A stretch of 64,000 bases of DNA, from assembly GCA_003583745.1 (NCBI GenBank), contig QXPY01000001.1, positions 62,001-126,000 of the forward strand, written 5' to 3'. The notes under the pieces were generated by a model. The model made no database searches, was not told where the DNA came from, and saw only the letters and a program-made list of their open reading frames with translations. This document shows positions 45,655-57,113 of the stretch, in pieces (the stretch's first letter is position 1; each line of letters opens with the position of its first letter). The stretch is from Rhodocyclales bacterium GT-UBC. GTDB lineage: Bacteria; Pseudomonadota; Gammaproteobacteria; Burkholderiales; Rhodocyclaceae. The position numbers were made by a program, and so were the translations under genes.

Positions 45655-48600
45655 TTAGATGCTCAGGCGCGAATAGCCGATGCCGCCGCCCTTGTCGACC
45701 TTGATCTGGGCCGGGATGCGCTCCTTCAGGCCTTCGACGTGGCTGATCACGCCGATCATCTTGCCGCTGGCGTTCAGGCTGTCGAGGGCGTTGAGGGCGA
45801 CCTCCAGCGTATCGCCATCGAGCGTGCCGAAGCCCTCGTCGAGGAACAGCGAGTCGATCGAGGTCTTGTGACTGACCAGGTCGGAGAGGGCAAGGGCCAA
45901 CGCCAGGCTGACCAGGAAGCTTTCGCCGCCGGACAGCGTACGGGTGTCGCGGGCGACTTCGCCCTGCCAGCTGTCGATGATGTCCAGCTCCAGTTCGCCG
46001 GTGGCTTTGCGGCGCAGCAGGTAACGGCCGTGCAGGCGGGCCAGGTGGCGGTTGGCTAGGAGCAGCAGGTGGTCCAGCGTCAGCCCCTGGGCAAACTTGC
46101 GGAACTTGTCGCCCTTGGCCGAACCGATCAGGCTGTCGAGGCGTTGCCAGAGATCGCTTTCGGCGCCCTGGGCGGCGATCTGGCCGAACAGCGCCTGCTG
46201 GCTTTGGCGCGCCTGTTCGTCGCGGCTGAGCAGGGCGCGTTGGGCGCCGAGCTGTTCGCTGAGCGTGCGGCGCTGTGCGTCGAGCGCGGCCAGGCTGGCT
46301 TCCAGTTCGGCTAGCGGCGGGATCGTTATCGCTTCTTCGCCGCTCGTTTCTGCTTGCCCTGGCGGCGCGGCCTGCAGGCGGCGCAGCTTTTCGTTGCCGG
46401 CGGCCAGCACCGCTTCGGCTTGCTGGCGCGCCTTTTCCAGGCTGTCCTTCAACTGCACCAGGCGCTGGCGCTCCTCGGCCGGCAGCAGCGCCGCGACAAA
46501 GGCGGCGAGATCGGCGAAGGGGCTGGCGGCCAGCGCGCTTTGCCACTGGCTGGCGGCCTCGCCCAGGGCTTTCTGTTGCTGCGCCAGGCTGGCGGCGAGT
46601 TGCGTCTGGCGACCGGCCAAGGCGGCGAGGTTCTGCGCCAGGCGCTCGATCTGCTGGGTGCAGGCGGCGAAGGCTGCGGCAAGGTCGTCCGGCGCGAGGT
46701 CCGCGGTGCTCTCCACGGTGCCTGCCGTATCGGTCGCGGTGTATTCGGCGCTCAGCATCTGCCCGCGCGCTGCCCACTGCGCGGCCTGGCTTTCGGCGGC
46801 TTCGCACTGGTCGAGCTGACGGCTCAGCAGGCTGGTCAGTTCCTGGCGGCGCTGTTGCCGTTGCTGCCAGTCTCGCCATTCGCCGTCGCGTTCCTGCAAC
46901 CAGGGGGCGGGATCGGTGGGCAGGGCGTAGCCGGCTTCGGCCAGCGTTGCGCCGAGGCGGCCGTCGAGTTCGGCCAGTTCCTGTTGACGGGCTTGCTGCG
47001 CCTGTTTCAGTTCGCTCTGCCGGGTTTGCCCGGCCTGTAGCGTTTGTTGCAGCAACTTGAGCTGGTTGTGAGCCGCTTGCGCCGCCTGGGCGCTGTCGGC
47101 AGCCATCTTGCGGGCGGCGGTCAGGGCTTGCTCGCCGAGATCGGCGGCTTTCAGGCGTTCGTCGAGCCGGCTGAATGCGTCTTTGGCCGCCTGGTGGGCC
47201 TCTTGCAAGGTGTCGGCGTCCTGCCAGGCATCGGCGGCGAGTGGCGTGCTGCCGCCGACCCGACCGGTCAGCGCCAGCCATTCGCTCTGGCTACGGGCGA
47301 TTTCCGTCCCGGTCTTGTCGTGCTGAACCTGCCATTCCTTTTGCGTGGCCTGGCTGGCGGCCTGTTCGGCCTTGGCCTGCAAGCCTTTCTGGGTCAGCGC
47401 TTCGAGTGCATCCTGCTTGGCCTTGAGGGCGGCCAGGGTGGCCGAAACGTCGAGCGCCTGGTAGGCGGCAATCGCCGGGTGCTCGGCCGAGCCGCACAGC
47501 GGGCAGGGGGCGCCCGGCTGCAGTTGCCGGCGGTGGGCTTCCAGGCTCTGGATCTTTTGTTCCTGTTCGAGCAGCTTTTGCTTGTCGGCGACCTGCGCTT
47601 TCAGGTCGGCGTGCTGCTCGCGCAAGGCGACCAGGGCTTTTTCCTGGGTAGCAATTTTCTGTTCGCCCTGGCGCAACTGGGTGATTTGCGTGGCGTGCAG
47701 CGCGGCCAGTTCGCGCCGCTGGCGGGCCAGGGTTTCCAGCTGCTGCCAGCCGTTGAGGGCACTTTGCCCGGTTTGCCAGTGCTGGCGCAGTTCGGCCAAG
47801 GTTTGTCCGGCCAGGCGGCGGTTCTGTTCGGCCTCGACGTTTTTGAGCGCCGCTTCGGCCGCGGCTTTGGCCTTTTCGGCGGTGTCGACGGCGCTGGCCT
47901 GGCTGGCCTGCAAACGGCTGATTTCGGCGATTTCGCCGGCCAGTTTCTGCGCCGCCTGCTGTTGGCTGGCGATGTCCTGATTGAGCCGGGTGCGTTGTTC
48001 GAACTGCTGGCGCCAGACGGCGAGGCGTTCGCCAAGTTGCCCGCGCTGCGGCTGGGCGGCGCAGAAGTCGTCGATCTCCTTGGCTTCGCGCTGGCTGCGC
48101 TGCCATTGGCGGCGCGCCTGGCTGGCCAGGGCGGCGGCGAGTTGGCGGGCGGTATGGTGCTGGCGGCCTTGCTCCCCTTGTCGGGTTTGCTGTTCGGCCT
48201 GCAGCGCCTTGAGTTCGCTGTCGCTTTGCCGGCAAGCGGCCTCGGCGTGCTGCCAGGCGAGGTGCAGCGGCTTCAGGGCTTCGGCCGGTTCGCCGTCGGC
48301 CAGCCGGCGCAGTGCCGGGGCGGCGGCTTCGAGGGTGCTGACGGCTTCGCGCAGCTTGCCTTCGGCGGCGCGGGACTCCTGCTCGCTCTGGGCCAGGTCG
48401 AGGCGCCACTGGCGTTGGGCCTGCGTGTCGGCGTGCTGGCGCTGGGTGTCGGCCAGTTGCCGTTCGAGGCGCGCGACTTCGCCTTGCATCGTGCTGCGCT
48501 GTTCCTCGCTGAGCAGTTCCATGCCTTCGGCGCGGGCTTTCAGCTGGTCGAGCTGGCCTTTGGCCTGGCGTGCCTGTTCGAAAACCCGGCGCGAGATTTC

Positions 48601-49158
48601 GCCGTAGATTTCGCTGCCGGTCAGCTCTTCCAGCAGTTCGGCCCGTTCGTTGGCGCTGGCGTTGAGAAAGGCGGCAAAGCCGCCCTGGGCCAGCAGCATC
48701 GATTTGGTGAAGCGCGGGAAATCGAGGCCGGTGATTTCGGCGATCCGCTTCAGTTTGTCGTTGGTTTGCGTGGACAGGATGCTGCCTTCGCCATTGGCTT
48801 CGACCCGGGCCAGTTCGACCTTGGGCGCCTGCAAGGCGCCGTCGATCTTGTCGCGGGCCCGGCGCTGACTCCAGAAGGCGCGGTACACCGTGCCCTTCAC
48901 TTCGAATTCGACTTCCGCCAGGCAATCGGCGGTGTGCCGGGTCATGATGTCGTTGGCCGAGGCCGAGATGCTGTTCAGGCGCGGCGTCTGGTGATAAAGC
49001 GCCAGGCAGATGGCGTCGAGCAGGGTCGATTTGCCGGCCCCGGTCGGGCCAGTGATGGCGAACAGGCAGTTCTCGGTGAAGGGAGGGCGGGTGAAGTCGA
49101 TCCGCCATTCGCCTTTGAGCGAATTGAGGTTTTTCAGGCGCAGGTTGAGGATTTTCAT
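45655..49158 (-). CDS. sbcC: Exonuclease SbcC (Rad50-type ATPase)
   Basis: A 1167-residue SMC-like ATPase: Walker [10 protein letters not shown] near residue 40, long coiled coils, a zinc-hook CPLCG near residue 550, a second coiled coil, ABC signature [16 protein letters not shown] and Walker [12 protein letters not shown] near the C-terminus. With SbcD it cleaves DNA hairpins and processes DNA ends. The start overlaps the sbcD stop (ATGA). Confidence 0.95.
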   Translation of the reverse strand: MKILNLRLKNLNSLKGEWRIDFTRPPFTENCLFAITGPTGAGKSTLLDAICLALYHQTPRLNSISASANDIMTRHTADCLAEVEFEVKGTVYRAFWSQRRARDKIDGALQAPKVELARVEANGEGSILSTQTNDKLKRIAEITGLDFPRFTKSMLLAQGGFAAFLNASANERAELLEELTGSEIYGEISRRVFEQARQAKGQLDQLKARAEGMELLSEEQRSTMQGEVARLERQLADTQRQHADTQAQRQWRLDLAQSEQESRAAEGKLREAVSTLEAAAPALRRLADGEPAEALKPLHLAWQHAEAACRQSDSELKALQAEQQTRQGEQGRQHHTARQLAAALASQARRQWQRSQREAKEIDDFCAAQPQRGQLGERLAVWRQQFEQRTRLNQDIASQQQAAQKLAGEIAEISRLQASQASAVDTAEKAKAAAEAALKNVEAEQNRRLAGQTLAELRQHWQTGQSALNGWQQLETLARQRRELAALHATQITQLRQGEQKIATQEKALVALREQHADLKAQVADKQKLLEQEQKIQSLEAHRRQLQPGAPCPLCGSAEHPAIAAYQALDVSATLAALKAKQDALEALTQKGLQAKAEQAASQATQKEWQVQHDKTGTEIARSQSEWLALTGRVGGSTPLAADAWQDADTLQEAHQAAKDAFSRLDERLKAADLGEQALTAARKMAADSAQAAQAAHNQLKLLQQTLQAGQTRQSELKQAQQARQQELAELDGRLGATLAEAGYALPTDPAPWLQERDGEWRDWQQRQQRRQELTSLLSRQLDQCEAAESQAAQWAARGQMLSAEYTATDTAGTVESTADLAPDDLAAAFAACTQQIERLAQNLAALAGRQTQLAASLAQQQKALGEAASQWQSALAASPFADLAAFVAALLPAEERQRLVQLKDSLEKARQQAEAVLAAGNEKLRRLQAAPPGQAETSGEEAITIPPLAELEASLAALDAQRRTLSEQLGAQRALLSRDEQARQSQQALFGQIAAQGAESDLWQRLDSLIGSAKGDKFRKFAQGLTLDHLLLLANRHLARLHGRYLLRRKATGELELDIIDSWQGEVARDTRTLSGGESFLVSLALALALSDLVSHKTSIDSLFLDEGFGTLDGDTLEVALNALDSLNASGKMIGVISHVEGLKERIPAQIKVDKGGGIGYSRLSI

Positions 49159-50387
49159 GCGGCATCCTCCTGCAGGCTGGCGACGATGCTGCGATAGCGC
49201 TCGCTGAGCGCCTGCTGCAGGTTTTCGTCGAGTTCTTCCTGTTCCAGGCGGCGGGCGAAGACGTCGTGCGGACTGAGTTCGTCGAGCCTTTCGCTGGCTG
49301 CGGCGGCCAGGCGGGCCGTGCTGTTGCCGCGCTGGCGGCGGATGCGCAGCACTTCGACCGGCCAGCCGGCAGTGAGCGCCTCGATGCGGGCAGGCAGGTC
49401 GCTCAGGTAGTCGTCTTCGGCGACGGTGATTTCCAGCCAGGTCGGGCGTTCGCGGCTGCCTTCGGCGGCCGCCGCGCCGATCGGCCCGGCTAGCGTGGCC
49501 AGGCTGCCGCTGATCGACACCAGGCCCTGGAAGCGCGGCACCGGCAAGGCGGTGACGGCCTGCAGGCCAGTGTGGTCGAGATCGACCAGCAGGACTTCCT
49601 TTTGTTGCCGGGCTTCGTCGAAACTGAGCGGGAGCGGCGAGCCGCAGTAGCGGATGTGGTCGAGCCCGCCGACTTTTTGCGGCCGGTGGATATGGCCGAG
49701 CGCGATGTAATCGACCGGCGGAAAGGCGCTGGTCGGGAAAGCTTCGAGGGCGCCGACGTAGATTTCGCGGACCGATTCGCTGGCGCTGGCACCGACCGTG
49801 GTGAGGTGGCCGGTGGCCATGATCGGCAAGCGCCGGCCGAGTGTTTCGCCCAGGCGCCGGCGTGCATTTTCGGCGGCGGCAAAGACGGCGGCGTAATGAG
49901 CCTGGATGGCGGCTTGCAGCGACAGTTGCTTGTCTTCGGCGCTTTGCCCGGCCTGGCTTTGCAGCACATCGCGCGGCCGGATGAAGGGGATGGCGCAGAC
50001 GATGCAGCCGGGCTGGCCGTCACGCAAGGGCAGCACATGCACCTGTTCGGCGGGCTGTTCGGTGGCGGCGGGCACCACGCTGGTGCTCAGGCAGGCGAGT
50101 AGTTCGCGACTTTCGCCCAGGGTGGCGACCGAGTCGTGGTTGCCGCCAAGCAGCAACAGCGCCACGCCGGCATTGTGCAGGCGAACCACCAGCTGGCTGT
50201 AGAGTTCGCGGGCGTAGCTGGGCGGCGCACCGGTATCGAAAATGTCACCGGCGATCAGCACGGCATCGACGGCCTGTTCCGCAACCTGTTCGAGCAGCCA
50301 GTCGATCAGCGCCTGATGCTCGGCCTGACGGCTCTTGCCCATGAAATGCTGACCGAGATGCCAGTCGGAGGTGTGGAGGATGCGCAT
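49155..50387 (-). CDS. sbcD: Exonuclease SbcD (Mre11-type nuclease)
   Basis: A 410-residue metallophosphoesterase beginning [13 protein letters not shown], with the other metal-site motifs AGDIFD, GGNHDS, ATGHLTT and LGHIHRPQ. It is the nuclease partner of SbcC. I chose the ATG at 50387, where the conserved [11 protein letters not shown] begins; a longer in-frame start adds nine unrelated residues. Confidence 0.95.
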   Translation of the reverse strand: MRILHTSDWHLGQHFMGKSRQAEHQALIDWLLEQVAEQAVDAVLIAGDIFDTGAPPSYARELYSQLVVRLHNAGVALLLLGGNHDSVATLGESRELLACLSTSVVPAATEQPAEQVHVLPLRDGQPGCIVCAIPFIRPRDVLQSQAGQSAEDKQLSLQAAIQAHYAAVFAAAENARRRLGETLGRRLPIMATGHLTTVGASASESVREIYVGALEAFPTSAFPPVDYIALGHIHRPQKVGGLDHIRYCGSPLPLSFDEARQQKEVLLVDLDHTGLQAVTALPVPRFQGLVSISGSLATLAGPIGAAAAEGSRERPTWLEITVAEDDYLSDLPARIEALTAGWPVEVLRIRRQRGNSTARLAAAASERLDELSPHDVFARRLEQEELDENLQQALSERYRSIVASLQEDAA

Positions 50388-50456
50388 GACGAGAGTCGGG
50401 ACGGAAAGGCGCAATTCTAGCCGGGATGGCCCTGGCGGCAGGCCGTATTGGCGAAC

Positions 50457-51149
50457 TCAGGGCGGATCGTCGGGTTTGAAATCGATCGCCAGGTCGATGG
50501 TGAAATTACGGCCGCGCAGGCTTTCGGGGACCGGCGTATGCGCGGCGGTCAGGCGCAGCATGTCGAGGGCGGCCTGGTCCAGTTCCGGATACTGACTGCT
50601 GCCGATCAGTGAAATGCCGAGCAGTTGATTGTTTTCGCCGATTGCCAGACGCAGTGCGACGCGTCCCTGTTGGCCGGCGGCGCGGGCTGCCGGCGGGTAG
50701 TGGCGAAACTGGCTGGCCGTGCGACCGAGCGCAAGGTGGTATTCGCGCAGGCCGGCGATATCGATTGCCCGGTCGGGCGATTCGAAGGCCGGAGGCTGCG
50801 CGGGGTCGTGGCTGGTTGACGCACCGTTCCGGGGTGGCTGCGCTGGCGTGGCATCGGGATTGGGCGGCGACGACGGGTAACTGCGTTCTTCGGCTTGCCT
50901 GGCGGGCGCCGGTTGTTGCGGCTCGATGTCTGGCGGGGAGGGGGGGCGCGGCGCCTGGGCCGGGGGGCTTTGCAAGCGCGCCTGGACTTGCCCGCCCGTA
51001 TTGCCGGATGAGTGAAGCGGCGCGGGCCCGGCGCCGGGGAGGAGGAGCAGTCCGTGCAGGAACAAGGAGAGAGCCATCGCCCCGATAAGCGGCCGCCGGC
51101 GCTGGCTGGTGCTGTCGGAGGGCTGGGCGTAGGGAGTCGACGGGGACAT
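50457..51149 (-). CDS. TonB-like energy transducer
   Basis: A 230-residue protein with one N-terminal membrane helix (about 21-38, LIGAMALSLFLHGLLLLP, with the His typical of TonB), a Pro/Gln/Ala-rich spacer (about 50-125) and a C-terminal TonB domain (YPPAARAAGQQGRVALRLAI...LIGSSQYPELDQAALDMLR). ExbB/ExbD and a receptor are not adjacent. It probably serves a TonB-dependent outer-membrane transporter elsewhere. Confidence 0.8.
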   Translation of the reverse strand: MSPSTPYAQPSDSTSQRRRPLIGAMALSLFLHGLLLLPGAGPAPLHSSGNTGGQVQARLQSPPAQAPRPPSPPDIEPQQPAPARQAEERSYPSSPPNPDATPAQPPRNGASTSHDPAQPPAFESPDRAIDIAGLREYHLALGRTASQFRHYPPAARAAGQQGRVALRLAIGENNQLLGISLIGSSQYPELDQAALDMLRLTAAHTPVPESLRGRNFTIDLAIDFKPDDPP

Positions 51150-51306
51150 GCGGTGAGTATGTCGGGCCGGAGAGGCGAAGGTCAACGAAGCCCTGGGCAT
51201 GTGTGTTGCTTCGTCCTCGGCTGGCTTCCTTGGTCGGGTCGCTTTTTTTGCTTGAAGTCAAATTTTCCCGCAGATAGTATGACTTCGCTTTCAGCCTCTG
51301 GGGTGC

Positions 51307-52968
51307 ATGGTGACAAGTCTTTCCAATCGATGGAGCCGGATCGGTTTGAGGTTGAAACTTCAAATCCTGATTCAGGGTTTTCTGGTCGTGGTGCTGTTGA
51401 GCGCCCAGCAAGCCATTACCTATGTCGTTGAACGACAGGTTCTGCGGGGAGCCGAGGAACGGGCGCAGATTGTCGCCGATGGCATGATCAATGGCCTCAA
51501 TACCTTGATGATCACCAAGGTCGGCGCCAATGAGGTGATCAGCGATCAGACGGCACGTGCCCTGTTCATCGAGAAGATGGGGAAATCGGAGCAGGTCCGC
51601 GAGATGCGGGTGTTCCGGGCCAAGCAGCTCGACGACGAGTTTCCCGAGGGTTTGCCCCAGGAGCAACCGGTTGACGACATGGACCGGCGGGTTCTCGAAA
51701 CCGGCAAAGCCGAGTCGACGATTATCAATAACGGCAAGGGTGATACCTGGTTGCGCAGTGTCGTGCCCTACATTGCCTACAAGGAGTTCCGCAGTATCGA
51801 ATGCTTGCGTTGCCACGGGGTCGATGAAGGCTTCGTGCTTGGCGGCGCCAGCGTGACCATCGATATCAAGGAAGACCTGGCCCTGATCAGTACGATCAAT
51901 GGCTGGATCTGGGTCGGCCAGGTGGTGCTGCAACTGGCGATGGTCTTCGTCATCGGTATCATCATTCATCGCCTGATCAATCAGCTCGGAGGCGAACCGG
52001 CTTACGTCATCGATATCGTCAAGCAGATCGCGCGCGGCGACCTGTCGCAGAACGTGCAGACCCGGCCGCAGGACGAGCAGAGCCTGCTGGCGGCGACCAA
52101 GCAGATGCAGGGGAGCCTGCGCCAAATCATCGGCGGCATCCTGCGTAGTGCCGATGAAATGAACGCCGCGGCGCGCCAGCTCTCGGTTTCGTCGGGCAAG
52201 GTGCTGGCGGCCACCGAGCGGCAAAGCGATTCGTCGTCGGCGGTGGCGGCCTCGGTTGAACAAATGACGATCTGCATCCAGCAGATTTCCGAAAATGCCA
52301 GCGATGCCCAGCAGAACACGACTGAAACCGGCAGCCTGGCTCAGGAAGGGGCTGGGTCGGTCGAGCAGGTGGTCGAGGAAATGGGCGAGATTTCGTCCTC
52401 GGTGAGCAACTCATCGGCGGTGATCACGACTTTGGGCGAGCAGTCGCACCGGATCTCCAACATCGTTAACGTGATCAAGGAAATCGCCGATCAGACCAAT
52501 CTGTTGGCGCTCAATGCGGCCATCGAGGCGGCCCGCGCCGGCGAGCAGGGCCGTGGTTTTGCGGTGGTGGCCGACGAAGTGCGCAAGCTGGCCGAACGGA
52601 CCAGCCGCTCGACCCAGGAAATCGCCGGTATGATCCAGGCCATCCAGGGGATCAGCGACGATGCGGTCAAGGGCATGGCACGTGGCATCGATTGCGTTGG
52701 CAAAGGCGTCGAACTGGTTGGCCAGGCCGGTCAATCGATGGCGCTGATTCAGCAGGGGGTCGAGAAGGTGCTGGCCTCGGTCGGCGACATCTCGGCGGCC
52801 TTGAAGGAGCAGAGCGCAACGAGCAGCCAGATTTCGCGCAATGTCCAGAATATTGCCGAAGCCAACGAAGAAACCGGTGCCATCGTGCGCGAGACCTCGG
52901 CCTCGGCCCAGCGCCTGGAGCAGATGGCGGAGCGCCTGAAGGACTCGGTCAGTCAGTTCAAACTCTGA
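51307..52968 (+). CDS. Methyl-accepting chemotaxis protein with periplasmic c-haem domain
   Basis: A 553-residue chemoreceptor: membrane helix (about 15-37), a periplasmic DUF3365/Tll0287-like sensor (about 45-190) containing a c-type haem site CLRCH (166-170), a second membrane helix (about 195-215), HAMP and a cytoplasmic signalling domain with the hairpin tip [28 protein letters not shown] covalently bound haem suggests sensing of redox state, oxygen or nitric oxide (inference from c-haem chemoreceptors of Geobacter). The sensor domain is standard in length and appears intact. Confidence 0.9.
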   Translation: MVTSLSNRWSRIGLRLKLQILIQGFLVVVLLSAQQAITYVVERQVLRGAEERAQIVADGMINGLNTLMITKVGANEVISDQTARALFIEKMGKSEQVREMRVFRAKQLDDEFPEGLPQEQPVDDMDRRVLETGKAESTIINNGKGDTWLRSVVPYIAYKEFRSIECLRCHGVDEGFVLGGASVTIDIKEDLALISTINGWIWVGQVVLQLAMVFVIGIIIHRLINQLGGEPAYVIDIVKQIARGDLSQNVQTRPQDEQSLLAATKQMQGSLRQIIGGILRSADEMNAAARQLSVSSGKVLAATERQSDSSSAVAASVEQMTICIQQISENASDAQQNTTETGSLAQEGAGSVEQVVEEMGEISSSVSNSSAVITTLGEQSHRISNIVNVIKEIADQTNLLALNAAIEAARAGEQGRGFAVVADEVRKLAERTSRSTQEIAGMIQAIQGISDDAVKGMARGIDCVGKGVELVGQAGQSMALIQQGVEKVLASVGDISAALKEQSATSSQISRNVQNIAEANEETGAIVRETSASAQRLEQMAERLKDSVSQFKL

Positions 52969-52996
52969 TTGCAGCTTGCCGGGTGGCTGGACGGAT

Positions 52997-54556
52997 TCAG
53001 CGGCCCGGCAGGAAGCGTCGGCAAGCCGCCTGCGCCGCGGCGACCATGGCTGCCAGTCGAGCCGGCGAGGTCGGCCTCTCTTCAGCGAAAATTTCGGCAA
53101 CGCGCGGAATGCTCTCGGCGGCTGCTGCTGCATCGAGAAACAGGGCGCGCGTGCGGCGGGCCAGGATGTCTTCGATGTGGCGCGCCGCTTCGTGGCGGAC
53201 GGCAAAACGGACCATCGCCTCGCTGTAGGGCAGCGCCGGATGCAAGCGCCGGTCGTGGCCAGGCAGTGCGGCAAGCTGCGCGGTGTCCGAGCCATAGCCG
53301 AGGTCGTCGGTCGGCGCGGCGTAGCCGTGCAGTTTCAGGTGGCGTGTCGTGCACGGCTCGCGGGGCAGGCCGGCAATCTGGCTGGCGCGGTCGATCACCT
53401 GTTCGGCCATCAGGCGGTAGGTTGTCCATTTGCCGCCGGTGACGGTAATCAGGCCGCTACGGCTGACCAGTACGGCATGTTCGCGCGATAGCGCGGCACT
53501 TGGCGTGTTGCCGCCGTGCCTGGTATCGAGCAGCGGGCGCAGGCCGGCAAAGGCGCTGCGGATGTCCTGCTGCGCCGGTGGCCGGCTCAGGATGCCGGCG
53601 GCGGTACGGAGCAGGAAATCGATTTCGCCATCCAGCGGCTGCGGATCGTCGAGTTGCTGCAATTCGGGCCGGGCGGTGTCGGTCGTGCCGAGCAGCACCT
53701 TGCCTTGCCAGGGAATGGCGAACATCACCCGGCCGTCCTCGGTTTCCGGGACCAGGATGGCTTGCTGGCCGGGCAGGAAGTCGGCATCGACGACCAGGTG
53801 GATGCCCTGGCTGGGGCTGAGCAAGGGCGGCGCCTGCGGATCGTCGAGCTGGCGCAGGCGGTCGGCATGCACGCCGGTGGCATTGATCACGACGCGCGCC
53901 TCGACGGCGAATTCCTCGCCGCTCGGCTGATCCTGAACGATGGCAACGCACAGCTTGCCGCCGACCTTGAGCAGCTTTGTTGCAGGCAGGTCGTTGAGGC
54001 AGATTGCGCCGTGTTCTTCGGCGGTGCGCATCAAGACGATGGCGAGCCGGGCATCGTCGAACTGGCCGTCCCAGTAGCGAATGCCGCCGCACAGGCCGTC
54101 GCGGCGCAGATTGGGCAGGGCTTCGCTGACCTGCTGCCGGCTCAGGCTGGCCGAGGCGGCGAGATTGTCGCGGCCGGCCAGCAGATCGTAGAGTTTCAGG
54201 CCGCTGCCGTAGAACAGGCGGTCGCGCTGCCGCCAGGCGGGAATGATGAAGGCCAGCGGATGCACCAGATGCGGCGCATTGGCGAGCAGGTGGGCCCGCT
54301 CGCGCAGGGCATGCCGGACCAGCGCGAAGTCGCCCTGGCGCAGATAGCGCACGCCGCCGTGAATCAGCTTGGTGCTGCAGGACGAGGTGCCGGCGGCAAA
54401 GTCGCGGCTTTCGACCAGCAGGGTGCGATAGCCGCGCGTCGCGGCATCGACGGCAGCACCCAGGCCGCTGGCGCCGCCGCCGATGATCAGGAAGTCCCAG
54501 GGGCGGGTTTCGCGCAGCGCGGCGAGACGGCTTTCGCGGCGCACCGGCGCGGCCAT
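52997..54556 (-). CDS. glpD: Glycerol-3-phosphate dehydrogenase (FAD-dependent)
   Basis: A 519-residue flavoenzyme with an N-terminal FAD motif IIGGGASGLGAAVDAATRG, the GTSSCSTKLIHGGVRYL segment specific to GlpD and a C-terminal helical cap domain. It oxidises glycerol-3-phosphate to dihydroxyacetone phosphate at the membrane and feeds the quinone pool. The ATG at 54556 overlaps the glpK stop by one base (TGATG); an in-frame start six codons earlier overlaps it further. It is the second gene of glpKD. Confidence 0.95.
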   Translation of the reverse strand: MAAPVRRESRLAALRETRPWDFLIIGGGASGLGAAVDAATRGYRTLLVESRDFAAGTSSCSTKLIHGGVRYLRQGDFALVRHALRERAHLLANAPHLVHPLAFIIPAWRQRDRLFYGSGLKLYDLLAGRDNLAASASLSRQQVSEALPNLRRDGLCGGIRYWDGQFDDARLAIVLMRTAEEHGAICLNDLPATKLLKVGGKLCVAIVQDQPSGEEFAVEARVVINATGVHADRLRQLDDPQAPPLLSPSQGIHLVVDADFLPGQQAILVPETEDGRVMFAIPWQGKVLLGTTDTARPELQQLDDPQPLDGEIDFLLRTAAGILSRPPAQQDIRSAFAGLRPLLDTRHGGNTPSAALSREHAVLVSRSGLITVTGGKWTTYRLMAEQVIDRASQIAGLPREPCTTRHLKLHGYAAPTDDLGYGSDTAQLAALPGHDRRLHPALPYSEAMVRFAVRHEAARHIEDILARRTRALFLDAAAAAESIPRVAEIFAEERPTSPARLAAMVAAAQAACRRFLPGR

Positions 54557-56064
54557 CAGTCCGCCGTGAGCCAATTCAGCGTCCGGCCGACGGCGCGTTG
54601 CCAGTCGGCAAACAGGGCGGCTCGGCGCTCGGCCGGCATGCCCGGTTCGAAACGCCGCTCGCTTTGCCAGAGAGCGCTCAGTTCGGCTTCGTCCTGCCAG
54701 AAGCCGACCGCCAGGCCGGCCAGGTAGGCGGCGCCGAGGGCGGTGGTCTCGGTGACTTTCGGGCGGACGACCGGCACGCCGAGCAGATCGGCCTGGAACT
54801 GCAGCAACAGGTTGTTGTGCGAGGCACCGCCATCGACGCGCAGTTCGCTCAGTTGCCCGCCGGCATCCTGTTCCATCAGGTGCAGGATTTCGCAGCTGCG
54901 GAAGGCGATGGCTTCAAGCGCGGCGCGGGCGATGTGGGCGCCGGTCGTGCCGCGGCTCAGGCCGAGCAGGGCGCCGCGGGCGAACGGGTCCCAGTAGGGG
55001 GCGCCCAGGCCGGCGTGGGCTGGCACCAGGTAGACGCCGCCATTGTCTGGCACGCTGGCGGCCAGCGCCTCGACCTGGTCGGCGCTGGCAATCAGGCCGA
55101 GTCCGTCGCGTAGCCATTGAATGGTGGCGCCGCCCATGAAAACGCTGCCTTCAAGCAAATAGGTGGTGTGGCCCTGGCGTTGCCAGCCGATGGTGGTCAG
55201 CAACTGGTGATGCGACGCCATCGGCTGCTCGCCGGTATGCATCAGCAGGAAGCAGCCGGTGCCGTACGTGTTCTTGGCCATGCCGGGTTTGAGGCAGGTC
55301 TGGCCGAAGGTTGCCGCCTGCTGGTCGCCGGCGATGCCGGCCAGGGGGATCGGGGCGCCCAGCCAGGCCGCGTCGATGTCGCCGACGACCGCGCTGCTGG
55401 CGACCAGGCGCGGCAGGACCGCCGGCGGGATGTCGAGCTTGGCCAGCAGTTCGTCATCCCAGTCCTGGCGGTGGATGTCGTAGAGCAGGGTGCGCGCGGC
55501 GTTCGACGGATCGGTGACGTGGGCGCGGCCGCCCGTCAGCTTCCAGGCCAGCCAGCTGTCGATGGTGCCGAAGGCCAGCTCGCCGCGTTCGGCCCGTCGG
55601 CGGGCATCGGGGATGTTGTCGAGCAGCCATTTGAGCTTGGTGCCGGAGAAATAGGCATCGACGACCAGGCCGGTCTTTGCCCTGAACCATTCGGCGTCAC
55701 CGTCTTCGATCAGCGTTTCGCAGAACCCGGCGGTCCGCCTGTCCTGCCAGACGATGGCGCGATGCAAGGGTTCGCCGCTGCGCTTGTCCCAGAGCACCGT
55801 CGTTTCCCGCTGGTTGGTGATGCCGACCGCCGCCACCTGCGTCGCGGCCACCTTGCTGTCGTGCAGGACGGCGCGTGCCACGGCCAGTTGGGCTTGCCAG
55901 ATCTCGTCGGCGTCATGCTCGACCCAGCCCGGTTGCGGGTAATGCTGGGTGATTTCCTGCTGCGCGATGCCGCGAATGTCGCCTTGACGCGTGAAGAGAA
56001 TGGCGCGGGCGCTGGTCGTACCCTGATCGAGCGCGAGGATGAACTGCTCGGCACTGGCATGCAT
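54556..56064 (-). CDS. glpK: Glycerol kinase
   Basis: A 502-residue FGGY kinase with the diagnostic N-terminal [42 protein letters not shown] and [17 protein letters not shown] motifs. It phosphorylates glycerol. The ATG at 56064 has GGAG upstream; the longer frame in front is not coding-like. It is translationally coupled to glpD. No glycerol facilitator or GlpR is adjacent. Confidence 0.95.
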   Translation of the reverse strand: MHASAEQFILALDQGTTSARAILFTRQGDIRGIAQQEITQHYPQPGWVEHDADEIWQAQLAVARAVLHDSKVAATQVAAVGITNQRETTVLWDKRSGEPLHRAIVWQDRRTAGFCETLIEDGDAEWFRAKTGLVVDAYFSGTKLKWLLDNIPDARRRAERGELAFGTIDSWLAWKLTGGRAHVTDPSNAARTLLYDIHRQDWDDELLAKLDIPPAVLPRLVASSAVVGDIDAAWLGAPIPLAGIAGDQQAATFGQTCLKPGMAKNTYGTGCFLLMHTGEQPMASHHQLLTTIGWQRQGHTTYLLEGSVFMGGATIQWLRDGLGLIASADQVEALAASVPDNGGVYLVPAHAGLGAPYWDPFARGALLGLSRGTTGAHIARAALEAIAFRSCEILHLMEQDAGGQLSELRVDGGASHNNLLLQFQADLLGVPVVRPKVTETTALGAAYLAGLAVGFWQDEAELSALWQSERRFEPGMPAERRAALFADWQRAVGRTLNWLTAD

Positions 56065-56170
56065 GGCAAACTCCGGCGGACGGTGTTTTTGCAGTATAGC
56101 CGGTGGCCGGGCCGGCAAAAATGATCGTCGCCCGCAGCGGTACCGGCAAAAATCGCCCGCCGAACCGGCC

Positions 56171-57019
56171 TCAGGCGGCAGTCGTGCGCTTGCCCTGAGT
56201 TTGGCTGTAGGCGTCGCTGATGTAGCTTTCGAGCGCCCGCAGGTAATCGTTGCCGGCAAACTGTCCGGCCAGTTCCCGGGCTTGCGTCATGAAGGTCTGC
56301 GTCGAGATACCGGCGGCGTCGGCCAGTTTGGGCCACATCGAGGCCGGGAAGTCGACCTGGACGTCGGTCGGCATGGTCAAGCCTTCATCCTGCCAGCGCT
56401 GACGCCATTTGTCGGGAATCCGTCCGGCGACCTGTTGTTCGATATCGGCCATGGCGGCAGCTTGCGCCGTCTCGTCGATCGCCGTTGCCGGTGGGGGCGA
56501 GAGGCGGGCCATGGCCTGGGCGATATCGACTTCGCGCTGGGCATCCTCCATCGTCATCGGTGCTTTCCAGCCTTCGCTTTGCACGGCCTGCATCAGGCGG
56601 GCGTAGGGCGTGAGGTTGAAGACGCTTTCGGTATCGGCGGCACGAGCGGCCTGCATGTCGCTGCGAATCTTGTCGAGCAGCGCCTGATTTTCTGGAAGTA
56701 GCGGCAAATTCCCCATGCCCGGCGTCCGGCTGCTGCCACCGATGCCTTCATTGGCCTGCAGGCGGGCTTTCGCCTCGCTGACGATGTCTTCCGGGAAGCT
56801 GCGTTCCAGGTCGGCCTTGACCGCTTGCCGAACCGATTCCGGCAGACGTAGGCCCGATTCGGCGCCTGCCGCCTGGCGAGCTTCCGGGGAAATGCTGACG
56901 GTCGACGAGCTGCCGGTCGTCGATGCGGCGCCTTGCGTCGCAACCGTGGCAGGGCGCGCGGTCGTGGCGTAAGGGCGGGAAAGATTGCTGTAGAAAGATC
57001 CGATTGCCGAGATGCTCAT
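56171..57019 (-). CDS. Hypothetical protein
   Basis: A 282-residue protein starting [20 protein letters not shown], with GGAGAC upstream. The first ~60 residues are Ser/Thr/Ala-rich and disordered, including a [13 protein letters not shown] segment reminiscent of flagellar-type or secreted proteins; the rest is helical. No signal peptide. No family recognised. It lies downstream of another uncharacterised gene with a similar Ser/Ala-rich start, and the two may form an operon. Confidence 0.7.
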   Translation of the reverse strand: MSISAIGSFYSNLSRPYATTARPATVATQGAASTTGSSSTVSISPEARQAAGAESGLRLPESVRQAVKADLERSFPEDIVSEAKARLQANEGIGGSSRTPGMGNLPLLPENQALLDKIRSDMQAARAADTESVFNLTPYARLMQAVQSEGWKAPMTMEDAQREVDIAQAMARLSPPPATAIDETAQAAAMADIEQQVAGRIPDKWRQRWQDEGLTMPTDVQVDFPASMWPKLADAAGISTQTFMTQARELAGQFAGNDYLRALESYISDAYSQTQGKRTTAA

Positions 57020-57113
57020 CCCATGTCTCCAAACACGCGGCAGTTTGCCGCAAGCCAGGTGGAGCAAGTTGAATGCCAGGTGGATTTCCGGGCTCAGAGT
57101 CAGCCGCTTGTGT

